A stretch of DNA of 64,000 nucleotides, taken from NCBI GenBank assembly GCA_001683735.1, contig LUGG01000006.1:1674001-1738000 (forward strand), in the 5' to 3' direction. Each line of letters starts with the position of its first letter. Position 1 is the first letter of the stretch. The notes under the pieces are model-generated. The model had not been told where the DNA came from and ran no database searches. It worked only from the letters and a program-made list of their open reading frames with translations. The position numbers and the translations under genes are program-made. Of the stretch, positions 33,901 to 45,318 are shown in pieces. The DNA is from Grifola frondosa. Taxonomy: Eukaryota > Basidiomycota > Agaricomycetes > Polyporales > Grifolaceae.

Positions 33901-35843
33901 ATTCCGAGATCGCACAAAAATGGCCCGATTCCGTGCAGATGATGATCGAACCATCTGCGCCGAGAGCGACGTCCTGCGAAAACTCAGCAGGATACCTCCC
34001 CAAAAAATGATGAGCATACCTTGACTGCGCTGAACTGCTTGCGCAAGGCCCAGACGCGCTGAGGCTGCACAGCAACTCTGGGCTTGCCCGAGCTGACGTT
34101 CGATTCAGATGGCGAGGGCACCGTGAACGTGAACAGTTCGCCATTGGAAGATAGTGCTGCAAATGTATCTTCACAGCTTGTGATTTTGTCAATACTGGCA
34201 TTATTATGGGCTTGCGGGGGGCGATATGCTGCTATCTCAGAGGGGAATGCATAGGCGGGGAAGCTGCCATTGGAAAGTAGTCAATGAAGGCCTGCATGCA
34301 AGGAAAAAGCAAGCTCTCACTTGACTTTGAAATGACTGTCATTCCAGATACAGATCACGTCTTGAGTTACTAGCAAACATGCCAATGCGGAATCCTGATA
34401 ATGACTTCTCTTAGAATGGAGAAAAGAATAAGGAGAGTCGACATACAGTGATCGAAACAGAGAGCACAGGTTTCGATATCTTTGTAACTACACGAGGCTG
34501 AACCTGCACCGGATGTGCGGACTTATCATAGCCTAGGAGGAGTACTGAATACTAATGCAAACACAGAAGAATTGTGTAGGATATTACCTAGCTGTCCATT
34601 GTTCGTACCCCACGTGAAGACCTCTTCATCCGTCCAGCACGCTGAGGCAGTCTTGCATGCAGCAACGCCTATCACGAACTTGTTCTTCAGTGCACCGGCG
34701 ACTTTACGCGGTGTCGCCTGTATTGGCTCTTCGGCCCTACCGAGCCCGGTCAAACCTGTGGAAGGCTCGACTACGTATCCGAGCTGCGAAAATCTGTTTA
34801 GGCCCCAGCTGAGGACGTCCCCGGAATTAATAACGGCCAACGTATGATCCTGCCCAAGCGCCACAGAAATGACGGTGTGCGAAAGTTGGGTCAGCGGTAC
34901 AAATCCGTACTGAGTATGTTGCCCAGGCCCGAGGCTGCACGACGCAGTGAATCGCGCGACGACCGCACATGGAGAGAACCACATACCGCCCGCCACTCCC
35001 AAAGCCGCAAACACGCAAATTACCCCAATGTTCCGCGGTTACAACGGCTGTCATGCTCGTCAGTCCCGACGCGGGGGAGTCGTATACAAGAATCCCGAGG
35101 ACGCCTGCTTCATTCATACTGAGGTATCGCCTCACCACATCACGCCGAGGACGATCATCGCAGGAATCCTCGGAAAGATCACGTACCTGTATGAAGCTTG
35201 GACATGACGATATCTCGTACCCGAATCGAGGAAAACCTCGTGTCGAGAATATGTTTGACTGTGTGCGCCTGCCCTTCTCCTGGACGAATCGCGACTAGCT
35301 CGGGGTACGTCCTGTCCCTCCATCTCCCACTCCAAGAGCGGAATTCCTGTTCGAACCCCACGTAAACAACTCTGCTCCTTCGGCACCGATGTCGACGGGT
35401 TTAGTGCCTTCAAGCGTTGAGTTGTATAGGTCGAATGCCGTGTAGCCTTCGAGATCCCTGAGCGACTTGTCCACGTCAGGCCGCTGGAGCAGCAGCATAG
35501 CAGAAGCGAGATTGCCGTTATACAGTGCACGATGCAACGCCGTCCAATGGCTCTCCGAATCTTGCAGGTTGACATTGATGTCCGGATGCACGAGAAGAAG
35601 CCTGACATACTCCGTCGCAGACGAGTCCTGTGAGGCCGCTGCGAGGTGCAGCACAGTTCTCCCTAACCAATCTCTCGCATTCACGTCGCATGTCGGCGCA
35701 GAGCTTAGCGGACTCGGGCGGTTCCAGGACTTGCCGCCGCTGCTGGAACCTTGGGCGGGTTGTCCGCGACCAATGAAGCCATCGAGCAGGCGCTGGAAAG
35801 CCTGTTGGTTGCGTAGGTGAAAGTGGGCATGGAGCAAGCTCAT
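30901..35843 (-). CDS. btb3: Ankyrin/RCC1/double-BTB protein (Btb3/IBTK type)
   Basis: Large minus-strand gene from ATG 35843 (MSLLHAHFHLRNQQAFQRLL). Ankyrin repeats come first (DVNARDWLGRTVLHLAAASQ; SHWTALHRALYNGNLASAML). RCC1 repeats follow (ELFTWGSNRNSALGVGD at about 35300; EEVFTWGTNNGQLGN at about 34600; VLSWGLNRFSQLGY). Two BTB domains are in the long exon 32605-34017 (DLMVQVQPSGLQLPVHRVML; PDIILQLADKEVFSHSVVLR). The C-terminus is Pro/Ser-rich and ends basic (AQKERRDQGNQGHAPRKDR..). Proteins of this build in fission yeast (Btb3) and animals (IBTK) act as Cul3 ubiquitin-ligase adaptors; that role is inferred. Multiple introns; no lesions noticed. Confidence 0.82.
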
Positions 35844-36618
35844 GCAGAATGGTCAGAACGCCTGGAACGACCCAGTAGAAGTCCTGTTGACTCCTCAGGC
35901 GGTTCCGGATAGGGCTGCACTCGATAGCGGAGCGCAACGAACAGCGAGACTAGCACAAGAAAACTTGTGAGTTGGCTCGAGAGGAGGAGGCTGGTAGTAC
36001 GAAGTTAAGTTAGGAGGATTATAAGTTACAGGAAAGATACGACCGGACGTCTACGAAGTCAGATCCCGGACTTTTGAGTCGAAGACAAGTGACGGCACCG
36101 CGCACGCGGTTACTCGCACGTGCGTATCGTTCTACTTCGAGTCTGTTCAGCATCTTCTCTTTGTTCACACTAATGGGTGTAATTCCTTGAACAACTCAGG
36201 TGCATGGCACTTATCATGTCTATCTTGGATAACAGCTTTAGCTGGGAATTTTTGACCGCAGGACTGGCTCGCGAGCCTACTAAAACAGCGAAATTTGGTC
36301 GCTGACCTTACACCGACTCCTGCTAATCAATGATGTGTATTTAAGGACACTCGGGCTGGCTGGTAGTCGTCGTGCATAAGGACCGGATATAACTATTTAT
36401 ACGCCGCCTGTTCAATAGAAATAGGTCGGGCCCTCGTGATCTTCCTCCCTTGAAGGAAATTTACAATATTGCTCTGTCACGGGATATGATATATGATTGC
36501 TTTACTAAGTACCTTGCAGATTCTAGGACACCACTCGCCACTCCAACAGTACAATTATTAGATGAGAATCCACCTCCAGTACCTGAACCCTATCCTACTT
36601 ACGCAAGAACCACAGACC
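35844..36618. other. Spacer upstream of the Btb3-type gene
   Basis: Holds the promoter of the Btb3-type gene and the 3' flank of coronin. A plus-strand frame of 68 codons at 36450-36656 overlaps the coronin end and shows no family features. Confidence 0.4.
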
Positions 36619-38611
36619 TCAACTATCCAGCAACGCGGCCGCCTTTCGAGCGTTAGCACGCACGCTCTCCACCTGCAACTCCAAGTTCCGGATCTGCGCA
36701 CGGGCTTCGCGGAGCTCCGCATCAAGGCGTGCGTTCTCCTCCTTCAGCGCAGCCACGGCTTGGTCCTACCCCCAAAAAAGGACTTGTAAGAGCCATATAG
36801 AGCTAGTAAATATATGAAAACAAACATTGTCTGACGTGCTCTGTGACCGGGCAAGCGTCCGAGTCTCGACTGGCGAGGACGCGAATGGAGTGGTTTCAGA
36901 CTTTGCGGGCGCAGTGTCAATAGAGATAGCGGATACAGGAGCTGGCGCTGGCGCTGGGGCAGGAGCGCTAGTGGTCCTGGTGGGCGCCGGGGCGGCTTGC
37001 GGAGTCGGAGCGGCAGAATGGGCAGAACCTGAAAAGACGCTGCCATCCTCCAAGCTCACTAATTTCGGTGCGGCTGTCTTTCCCGAGAAATATTCGGCGG
37101 CGGTGAGAGCGGGCTCTATGGAGGGTGCCGGGGGGAAGATGTCTGATTGGAAAGAGTCGGCCTAGCCAATGCCCCAGAAGTTCAGTGATAGATCTTACGA
37201 TTGTAGAATTTGTACTTACCTTGCGCGGCACAATAAATGCAATGGCCTCGATGGACGAAGCAGCAACTTTGTAGGCACGGGCAATCTCACAATCGGAGAC
37301 GCTCAGGGCTCGTCGAGGGAGGAAGCACATGCCACGCTGAGGTTCGTTCGACTTGTACTCGGCGAGCGCGTACAGGTTATCAGTTTCATATTCGTAATAC
37401 CTGATATTGCCGTCACTGAGCAGCATGAACGATATCAGTGTCCATGTAAAGTCAAAATTAGAGTAAGGCGTTACGAATTACCCTTTGCCGGCTGAAATGG
37501 GGTGTTGGATTAGTGTTGGCGACAGACAGATTAGGATATCACATACCAAGGAACAATATGTTGTTGTCTGTCCAGAAAGGCATCAAGACGCCGGAAGTCT
37601 GGTCAATGGTGATGGTTTTGACGTTGCTCAGTCCTCCAGTTTCCCAGATAGCCACTTGACGGTCACTCATCCTGCTGAAGCCAGTCGTAGCGATATTGTC
37701 TCTGTCACCCATCCAGGTTACGCGAGCACCCTGGGAGAGGTTCAGACGCGGGTAGCCATGTCACGCGACCTCGACACTCTACCTTGATGCCTCCGTGACC
37801 TTCACCGACGCGCACCGGCTCTCCACCCGCACGGGGGTCGAACAGCCTTATTTTCCTATCTCTGCAAGTGGTCACCAGCAGAGACCCGGTCAGGTTGAAT
37901 GTGAGACTCTGGATAGCGTCCCCATGGCCCGAGAGTGTGGACTTCGCGTTCTCTGGGTTGGCAAGATCCCACAGCTTGACGGCATGGTCTCCAGTCGAGG
38001 ATGCAATTACGTTGTTGGCAGTGGGATGAAAAAGGACGTGGCCTACCCTGCGGGGAGACACGTCGATGCGGGCAACTGGGTCGAAGTCCTGAGGCTCCCA
38101 GTGCTCATGGCCCCAGCCCTCGAATACGGATGATTCAACCTTCCAGATCATAACTTTACCATCTTCTCCAGCAGAAGCGACGATGGAGTCATTGAAGGGA
38201 GACCAGTCGGTGTCAAGGACGGGTGCGGTATGGCTGCGGGCCAAGGGGATGAGGTCTGGGATCTTGGTCGGGAATCCAGTGGGCAAGGGATGGAAAGGAG
38301 ATGGAAGGGGAAGAATTGCAAAAGCACCTCCTCCGGACGCATTCCAGTTCAAACTGATATAACGCTGCGCCGAGACTCAGCAGATAAAACACACGCATCG
38401 ATCATCGGACGTACAGCAGAAGCAGATATGACATTGGTGTCCCACGCGCTGCCGGTAACTTTAACATTGTCAATGCCATACTCCTTCTTTCCCTGCTGTC
38501 CGAAGACGTGGCTAAGGAGTTATGTCAGAATCATCTCAGCTGGCATCCAGCAAACACGCTGGCAACGGCGACGACCTACCGATACTTGGATGCCCGCACG
38601 AAACGAGACAT
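36619..38611 (-). CDS. CRN1: Coronin (CRN1), actin-binding WD40 protein
   Basis: ATG 38611 gives MSRFVRASKYR, an intron, then HVFGQQGKKEYGIDNVKVTG, the diagnostic coronin N-terminus. The seven-bladed propeller follows: NWNASGGGAFAILPL, HTAPVLDTDWSPFNDSIVAS, HVLFHPTANNVIASSTGDHA, SGHGDAIQSLTFNLTGSLLV, MSDRQVAIWETGGL, LFLAGKGDGNIRYYEYETD, and the coronin signature around EPQRGMCFLPRRALSVSDCE. After SDIFPPAPSIEPALTAAEYF a Pro/Ala-rich linker (APAPAPAPAPVS) leads to a short C-terminal coiled coil (DQAVAALKEENARLDAELRE) ending ARKAAALLDS at 36619. Links actin filaments and Arp2/3 control. Divergent from GCV1 across 276 bp. Confidence 0.92.
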
Positions 38612-38887
38612 TATCGTAAAAGTGATACGTCAAATAGGTCAGTAAGTCGCTTGCAGGCTATATACGTTCGATGGATATTGTCTCGAGCTCGTTGCAGATG
38701 ATGGTGATGGGGACTAGGTGTGCTGTAGCCAATCAATCAAGCGCCCATTTCAGACAAGTCTGTATAAAATGAATAAATTTGGGCTATAAGTACTTAGCTT
38801 GTGGCACGTCCTATGACGGCTTTAGACGGAGTCCCGTAACTCGTCCTTCTCCACCACCTTTCTTTTGCTTCAAAAAATTCTGGCCGG

Positions 38888-40559
38888 ATGGTGGTCTATA
38901 GATTGATGAGGGCCAATATGGCCTGCATGAGGACTGCAAGGCTGATGGTTGGTCCAAGGTCGCGGCAAATGGCTACCTCTGCAGCAGGAGAGGTACGTTG
39001 AACTATCATGTAAATGAAACGCATGTTAATTGTAGCATGCGCTTGTAGTTGAGACGCACCGGATTGTACGACTTCCATGTCAGCAATGGCGCGAAGATGG
39101 TCCCTTTCGCCGGCTATTCTATGCCCCTTTCGTATGGAAACATTGGAGCAGGCATGACCGTATTGTAGCGGATATATTCTTTGCCGGACTGATGTTTGTC
39201 CAGTTGCAAGCCATCATCATGTGCGAAAATCTGTCGGACTGTTTGATGTCGGGCATATGGTCCAGCATAAGTAGGTTTAGGTATCTCCGACTGTTCGAGG
39301 CTCATCTGTAATTGTTCAGTTTTCGGGGACCCTCGGTTACGGCTTTCCTCGAATGGCTCACCCCGTCTTCGTTGTCTTCAATTGCACATTACTCATCTAC
39401 TCTGTCCGTCTTTTTAAATGAGACGGGTGGCATCATTGATGACACCATCATCACAAAGCACGCTGATGATGCGTTTTACGTTGTAACGAATGCTGGGCGT
39501 CGTGAGCGTGACCTTGCGTGGATTAAGCAGAAGCTCGAAGAATGGAATGCTAGCGACAATTCCAAGGTCGGGAAAGTCGAGCATGAGGTGCTAGAAGATT
39601 GGGGACTCCTCGCTCTCCAAGGTGCTGCATTATTCTGTTTCTGCGGGAATGCTGTAAGACGAGATTCTGACTGAATTCGTTCATCACAGGTCCCGAAGCC
39701 GCACAATATTTGCAGGGTCTTACGTCCTTTGACCTCCGAGAATTGACCTTTGGGAAATGTGCATTTGTGCCGATTGAGGGCTTCAATCTACATGTTGCTA
39801 GGGGTGGATACACTGGCGAAGACGGCTTCGAGGTGTGTCTCATACCCGCGTTATATTGACTATTTATCGAACAATTTGTGCTAGATCTCAATCCCACCTG
39901 CACAAACGCTCGACGTAGCTCATCTCCTCTCCAAACCACCGGTCCAGCTTACAGGTCTGGGCGCGCGAGACAGCCTACGCCTCGAAGCTGGGATGTGCTT
40001 GTACGGACAGGATCTCGACGAGGACACAACGCCAGTAGAAGCTGGCTTGACGTGGCTAATTGGTGAACTAACTATGCGTAGAGTCATTTCTGTTGCTGAT
40101 GCGAAGGCAATATCCAGGCAAAAATCGGCGGGAAACTGGCGAATTTATCGGTGCAGAGAAAGTGCGCCAACATTTGAAAGACGGCCCGCCCAGGAGACGG
40201 GTTGGCTTGATTGTGGAGGGGGCGCCGGCACGACGTGAGTATATCTCTTACTTCCATTGCGATAGGCATTCACAGTTCTATTACTTCTAGAGGGTGCAAA
40301 GATAGTGGCTCCGACAAACCAGGAAGTCATTGGTCAGTGTAAATTAGTTTCTCAACAGCCATGTACTTACTCTTTGATCAGGTACGGTCACGTCTGGGAT
40401 TCCATCGCCCACGCTTGGCAAAAACATTGCAATGCGTACGTCCAGTCCGGCTGGCACAAGAAAGGCACTGAAGTCGAAGTCGACGTCCGCAACAAATTGC
40501 GGAAAGCGGTGTTGACGCCAATGCCATTTGTCCCTACCAGCTATTACCGAGGGTCTTGA
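38888..40559 (+). CDS. GCV1: Glycine cleavage system T protein (aminomethyltransferase)
   Basis: Mitochondrial tetrahydrofolate-dependent aminomethyltransferase. ATG 38888 opens a Met/Arg-rich presequence ([20 protein letters not shown]); after an intron comes [20 protein letters not shown] and [14 protein letters not shown]. Then [127 protein letters not shown], and the end [37 protein letters not shown] ..[12 protein letters not shown] single base is missing near 40433 (between NIAM and AYVQ), shifting the last 40 codons; the conserved tail in the shifted frame argues for an assembly error. Confidence 0.9.
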
Positions 40560-40989
40560 TTTTATACTCCCATTCTCATGTAGCATAGCAGGCCTAAGAC
40601 GGAGTCGGCACTCAACTGCACTCTGGCAATCCCGACGATCGGGACGAGGCAAAGATCATTTAATTGATACTGGGCGTTGTTACAAAGTGCATCCAACATC
40701 GCACAAACATTTACGTCGATAGCACTAGCATTATTTCGCGGCGGATCTCATCATTGCCTTTTCAATTGCAAAAGTCTTCGAGATGCGCAGGGTCTGCAGG
40801 AATGTTGTTGTAGATCATAAAGGGACAATACACATCACGGCCCCGCCGACCTTGAGCAGTCCACAAATGACACAGGAGTATGACGCGCGGAACGCACACG
40901 AGGACATTTGAGGAGTCTTGATATTGGTGGCGAATCCTTCATTGCACGTACTGTAACGGTGTCTGTTCTCCTGTCTTGACAGGAAGTCA
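40560..40989. other. 3' spacer between GCV1 and the inverted deaminase block
   Basis: Convergent genes on both sides; no coding content recognised. Confidence 0.4.
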
Positions 40990-41637
40990 TTACCCTCTGG
41001 GTAACTCCAGATCTTTCGGGCCAAAACTATGTGGCAACAGCTCTCCGATCGTCATCTCTTTCACGCCACCATCTATGTCTCCGCCAGCCTTCTGTTTCGC
41101 ATAATCTGCTGGCACCAACAGCACAGGCATGGTGAGCGCGCAGAATTCACGAAGCACTTGGCGGCACATCCCGCACGGAGAGATGGCGGACGCGACATCG
41201 CTGGACGATTTCAAATAAAATCAAACATCTGTAGATGCGGAATTCATTGGTCTCGTTGCTCGTGTTACGACTGTAATCGCCAGGAACGACGCACCACCGC
41301 CTTGACGATAGCAATTCTCTCCGCACAGATCGTGCCTCCTGTAGATGTTCAAATTTAGAGGCGTGAATCCGCACATCAGCATGCGGACACTCGCCGTAAG
41401 ATGCATTCTCAAGGAGAATGCATACTGCAAGTATTCGGACTTCCGGGTTGGCTGAGCTGCTTTGCTATCCACGTGCGGAGAGATCGTTAAAGGTGCCAAC
41501 GAAGACGGAGTCGAGTTGCGGGTGCACTATTACTACTGCGAAGGGCCACGAGGACGATTGAAAGATTTGCCCTGAAATGCGGCTTCAATGAGTCGCTTTC
41601 TGTCGGGTATAGGACGAGACCGCGTCGTTGCAGCCAT
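40990..41637 (-). pseudogene. Cytidine deaminase, copy C, with exon 2 inverted in place
   Basis: Minus-strand copy of the deaminase at 24429. ATG 41637 gives MAATTRSRPIPDRKRLIEAA; exon 3 (CGGAGAGAATTGCTATCGTC) and the last exon (DVASAISPCGMCRQVLREF, ending SFGPKDLELPRG at 40990) read leftward. But about 41411-41502, matching all of exon 2 (AAGGAGAATGCATACTGC through GGTGCCAAC), is on the plus strand. The flipped piece joins the rest at a palindrome, ATGCATTCTC AA GGAGAATGCAT (41401-41423). The 3' splice sequence of intron 1 is lost. Exon 3 also reads GCGGAGA where others read GCAGAAA, but with the same product frame. No functional protein is possible. Confidence 0.85.
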
Positions 41638-41940
41638 GTTTGAGTTAGTGGATTGTTTTCGCTGGAGCTTGTGAACGAGCCAGAGCATGCGAACTGTGTT
41701 ATCAATAAGGCAACTGTAGTGTTTGCGCTGGCAGTCGACTGGGACTACCCATTGGCATGGACTTCCAACAAATATAATGCATAATATGACAACCACATGA
41801 TCCAGTGGGTACAATGATACTGAGAAGAGATCAGGCTACATTCTTACACAAACATGAAATTGAGTATGAACTTCCGCGACTGAGCATCCACCGCCCGGGC
41901 CCCGCGGTGACACACTTTGAACTGTGGAGCTAGTACTCGT
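41638..41940. other. Inverted copy of the kinase-deaminase spacer
   Basis: Reverse complement similar to 24111-24428 and 20123-20531; shows that block C was moved as a unit in opposite orientation. Confidence 0.6.
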
Positions 41941-44569
41941 TCAGTCTTCCTCCTCAGATTCAGAGACAGCAGACATGTTCCCCTCGTCGTTCTGTTTGGA
42001 GGCAGCTTGCGCTCGTTTTGAACGTTTTCCTGGCCGTCTCCGTTTAGCAGGTCGCTCGTCGCTCTCAACGCCTCCGCTCGATGCACTCTGCGCGCCGCGC
42101 CTACCAGAACCTGTCTTGGTACATAGAAAAGTCCCGGAATTGGTCTGAATCTTGACGAAGTTTTTGGTTTTGTCGACGAGTTTCCATATCTTTGAACCTA
42201 GGCCGTCTTCAAAAGCTGCGAGAATGGCATTGTGACTGCTAAGAACTCCCTCCCGATTAATCGGCGTAGGAGGTGTCACTGGCATAGGGTTAACATCTGC
42301 CTGGTTCGTGTCGACTGGCTTGGGTATGAATTGGTGGAAGGCGCGCTTGGCTTCCACCTTGATCGTGGTTACCTTCTTGACCGGTTCCGCAATCGGCTTC
42401 TTGTCGTTACCCGCGTCAAGGGCAGAACTAGAACTACTATTGTCAACATCATCCCATTGTGATAGGGAGACCGATTCGTAATGCTTTTTGGCAAGAAGTG
42501 CCAGAGATTGTAGGAGTGCCAAATGTCCTTGAGAGGGTCCCTCCAGCCTCATCGGTGGATCTCCCGACTTAATTTGAAGAAGTTTCCAGCCGCCACCAGT
42601 ATCATAGCCATCGGGGGTGTGAGTACATTGATCGTAGATGTCGTCAAGCATATTCCCGAGATCCTCCGGCTTGTCAGAATCATGTCCTTGTGATACCAGA
42701 AACGAAAGCCAGTTGATGACGTGGATAAATGATTCTATATCGTCGGAGACTTCGTGCTGCTTCTGTGGAAATCGGAGAAGGGCCGCCGATATAAATTGCC
42801 ATGTGCCCTGAAAATTCTATCAGTACTAATTAGCAGGGGAATCCGAGCCACTTACTGAGCGAGTTTTCTGCATAGGAGTTTTCGCCAGCTCGTGTTTGTA
42901 TTTCGCTAGATCCCAGTCATTGAGGAATGCTGTGGATGTCCGTTGACCATATTCATCCTTCACGTCATCACAAATCATGATGTTTCCGTCACTAACATCA
43001 CGATGTAAAATTCCGCCCTTCTCCCATGCCTCTTTATGTGCTAACATGAGGATCAGTTCACCGAACAAATTATGGCTAATGATGAGGCGAACTGACCTGT
43101 CAGGGCAGCATATATTGCCCGCGCCATCTCACATGAATTGTGGTATTTGTGCAGAGGGCGTGCGATCTCCTCGAAGATAAGACGGTAGTGGATACGAGGA
43201 AGAATCTTCACGTCCGTGTTTACCTTCTTAAGAAGTTCTTGTGTGCGAGTTGTCTGCGGTGTCCCTCCACCGACGTCGCCGCAGTATAGAAGAGTCGCGA
43301 TGTTGGTCACTTCGTGTTTGGCCAGCTCTGTGTATATCTCCCCTTCGGCATGGATGTGAGGGGAGTCTGGCCGCCATGTGTCTTTCAGAAACACATGTGT
43401 CTTCTCCGTCATGTCATAGGCTGCAAAACCCCTGGTCCCTCGTCCGGTAGGAGAAAGACTTACGGACATCGACGACCAATGAGAAGGTATCGTTTGGCCC
43501 CCGGATGAGGATCGATATTCGCTGCGGTATCATCTTCGCTGGCCTGGTCACTGTTCTCCCATTCTGATCCGCCCTTCTTCACCGACATGAACTTGTTGGC
43601 GTCGAGCTCGATCTTGTATATCGGCCACCCATAATTGGTGGTGTCGTCCTTGTCATCTTTCCTGTTCTTGCGCTTGCGATCCTTGCCGCGCGTACGGCCT
43701 TTGCTGATGATATTGTCCATACACTCCCTGAGATACTCGGAGACATCGCGATCTTTGAGTGAGGCAATGTAAGCCTTCAATATTGCGATCTCCTCCTTCG
43801 TCGCGAGCGTCGCCGTAGGATCGAATCCGCGCTCAACAGGAGTCATCCTCGCATATCTGTAGATGAACCCACCCAACTTTTCAGGATACTGGACGTAGTT
43901 GAACGACTTCGAGACGGCAGCCCCGGCACGATCCCAGCGCAAGATACGGGCGCTGTCCCGGATCAAAACGATCATGAAGAGAAATTGGCGGTGCTGACGA
44001 GAGAGGATCTCCTGGGCGTAGTCGGCCAGCTGTCCTCTTGACCTCCGAGCTTCATCGTTGTCGAGCAACCAGTATCCGTTGTCGTCGTACGCGAATGGGG
44101 CAGTCTTTTCCTTGTGTTTAATTTCTACGGGGAGAAACAGCCAATCCCAAGCCACCCGCCCGAAGACAGGAACTCTTCCACCGTGATCGGCCCTCCGCTT
44201 CTTCATAAATGGCTTCTTCATAGCGAGCGCTTTGAGGGCGTCTTCATGACGTGGATAGATACCCACGTCAGGATTCTTGTGATCCTTAGATTGGGTGTCC
44301 ATAAAGTGATCTGTTGAGTCGTGCCATCGAATGGTGTGGTTCACGACAAGTCCCTGCTCGTCAGGCAGGGAATCTTGTAGACCTTTACACTGGAAAGACA
44401 GCTTAGTTGTGATCGCGAACTCTGAGCAAGGTGTACTCACAATTCCGTCATACATTGAATCCTCAGATGCTAGATTTACATCGAATTTGAACTCCTTCGT
44501 CGTCGGTGGTTCAACAGTGGGACAGTCGGGAAGGTCGTTGAGAGACACCTGGACAAAGGTCGTCGGCAT
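41941..44569 (-). CDS. FunK1-type protein kinase, copy C
   Basis: Inverted paralogue of copies A and B. I prefer the start at 44569 (MPTTFVQVSLNDLPDC) over an in-frame ATG at 44689, because a TATATATAT element lies at about 44675-44685. The N-terminus differs from copy B up to EPPTTKEFKFDVNLASEDS. Then come CKGLQDSLPDEQGL, NPDVGIYPRHEDALKAL, RSRGQLADYAQEILSRQHRQ, SKSFNYVQYPEKLGGFIYRY, ILHRDVSDGNIMICDD (catalytic loop), FLNDWDLAKYKHEL, and SSHNAILAAFEDGLGSK. The tail is basic (RPAKRRRPGKRSKRAQAA) then acidic (VSESEEED). One base is missing near 43471 (between LLIG and MSVSLSPTG), and a local shift lies near WLSF (about 42695). Apart from these the kinase is full length. Confidence 0.8.
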
Positions 44570-45318
44570 TGATCTCAAAAAGACGTTGAAATGACCTTCG
44601 TTTTTGATGGACAAGATGATCAAAGTGTTTCGGAAAGAGTGAAAAGGGTGGAATAGACTAGGTTGTATAGAATATATATGTTCGAACATCAGTCGCAGTC
44701 ACATGACTGTGGCGCACCAAGGTAAAGAGTCGCTTTCATATCGTTTATGACGCTGGTGAGGGGAGCCATTGTGCATCGCGCAGAAATATCTGTGAACTGT
44801 GGGTTATATTATTCTGCCAGAGTAGCATCTCATCAACTGGGGCTGTTTGTTCTCACAAGACATACAAGGATCTAAATTTAAGACGAAACACTCACCGAAT
44901 ACCAGAAGTAAGCGAGAGCTGGAACTTAAAAAGCTTCTTTATCGTACAGTTTGCAAATTAACTTCAGGTTCCAGTGGTCTCGAATAGAGTATAAGTGTTC
45001 TTAATGGATGTATGCCAAAAATAGATAGTTCTCCTAGGTTCAACGCATTTTAGTGCCCACGTAGAAGAAGATTGAGACGCCTCTTGAAGAACGCCATCCA
45101 GACGTATTGCGCACTACAGACTCGAATATGGCTGTCAGTTCAAATTCTTCTGATGGTTTCGACACAAAGCCTATGAGCTACGAAAGGAAATCCCCACTTC
45201 GGACTGAAACAACACATGCAGCATTCGGGCCTTTCATGCGACGTCGCGTCATCAATGACAACGGACGCCGACATGATGACGCGGAATGAGCGCACACGAC
45301 CTCCATGTTACACGTGCA
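44570..45318. other. Spacer between FunK1 copy C and the S28 peptidase
   Basis: Contains the copy C promoter (TATATATAT at about 44675-44685). The remainder has no recognised gene; a 60-codon plus-strand frame at 45107 has no family features. Confidence 0.4.
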
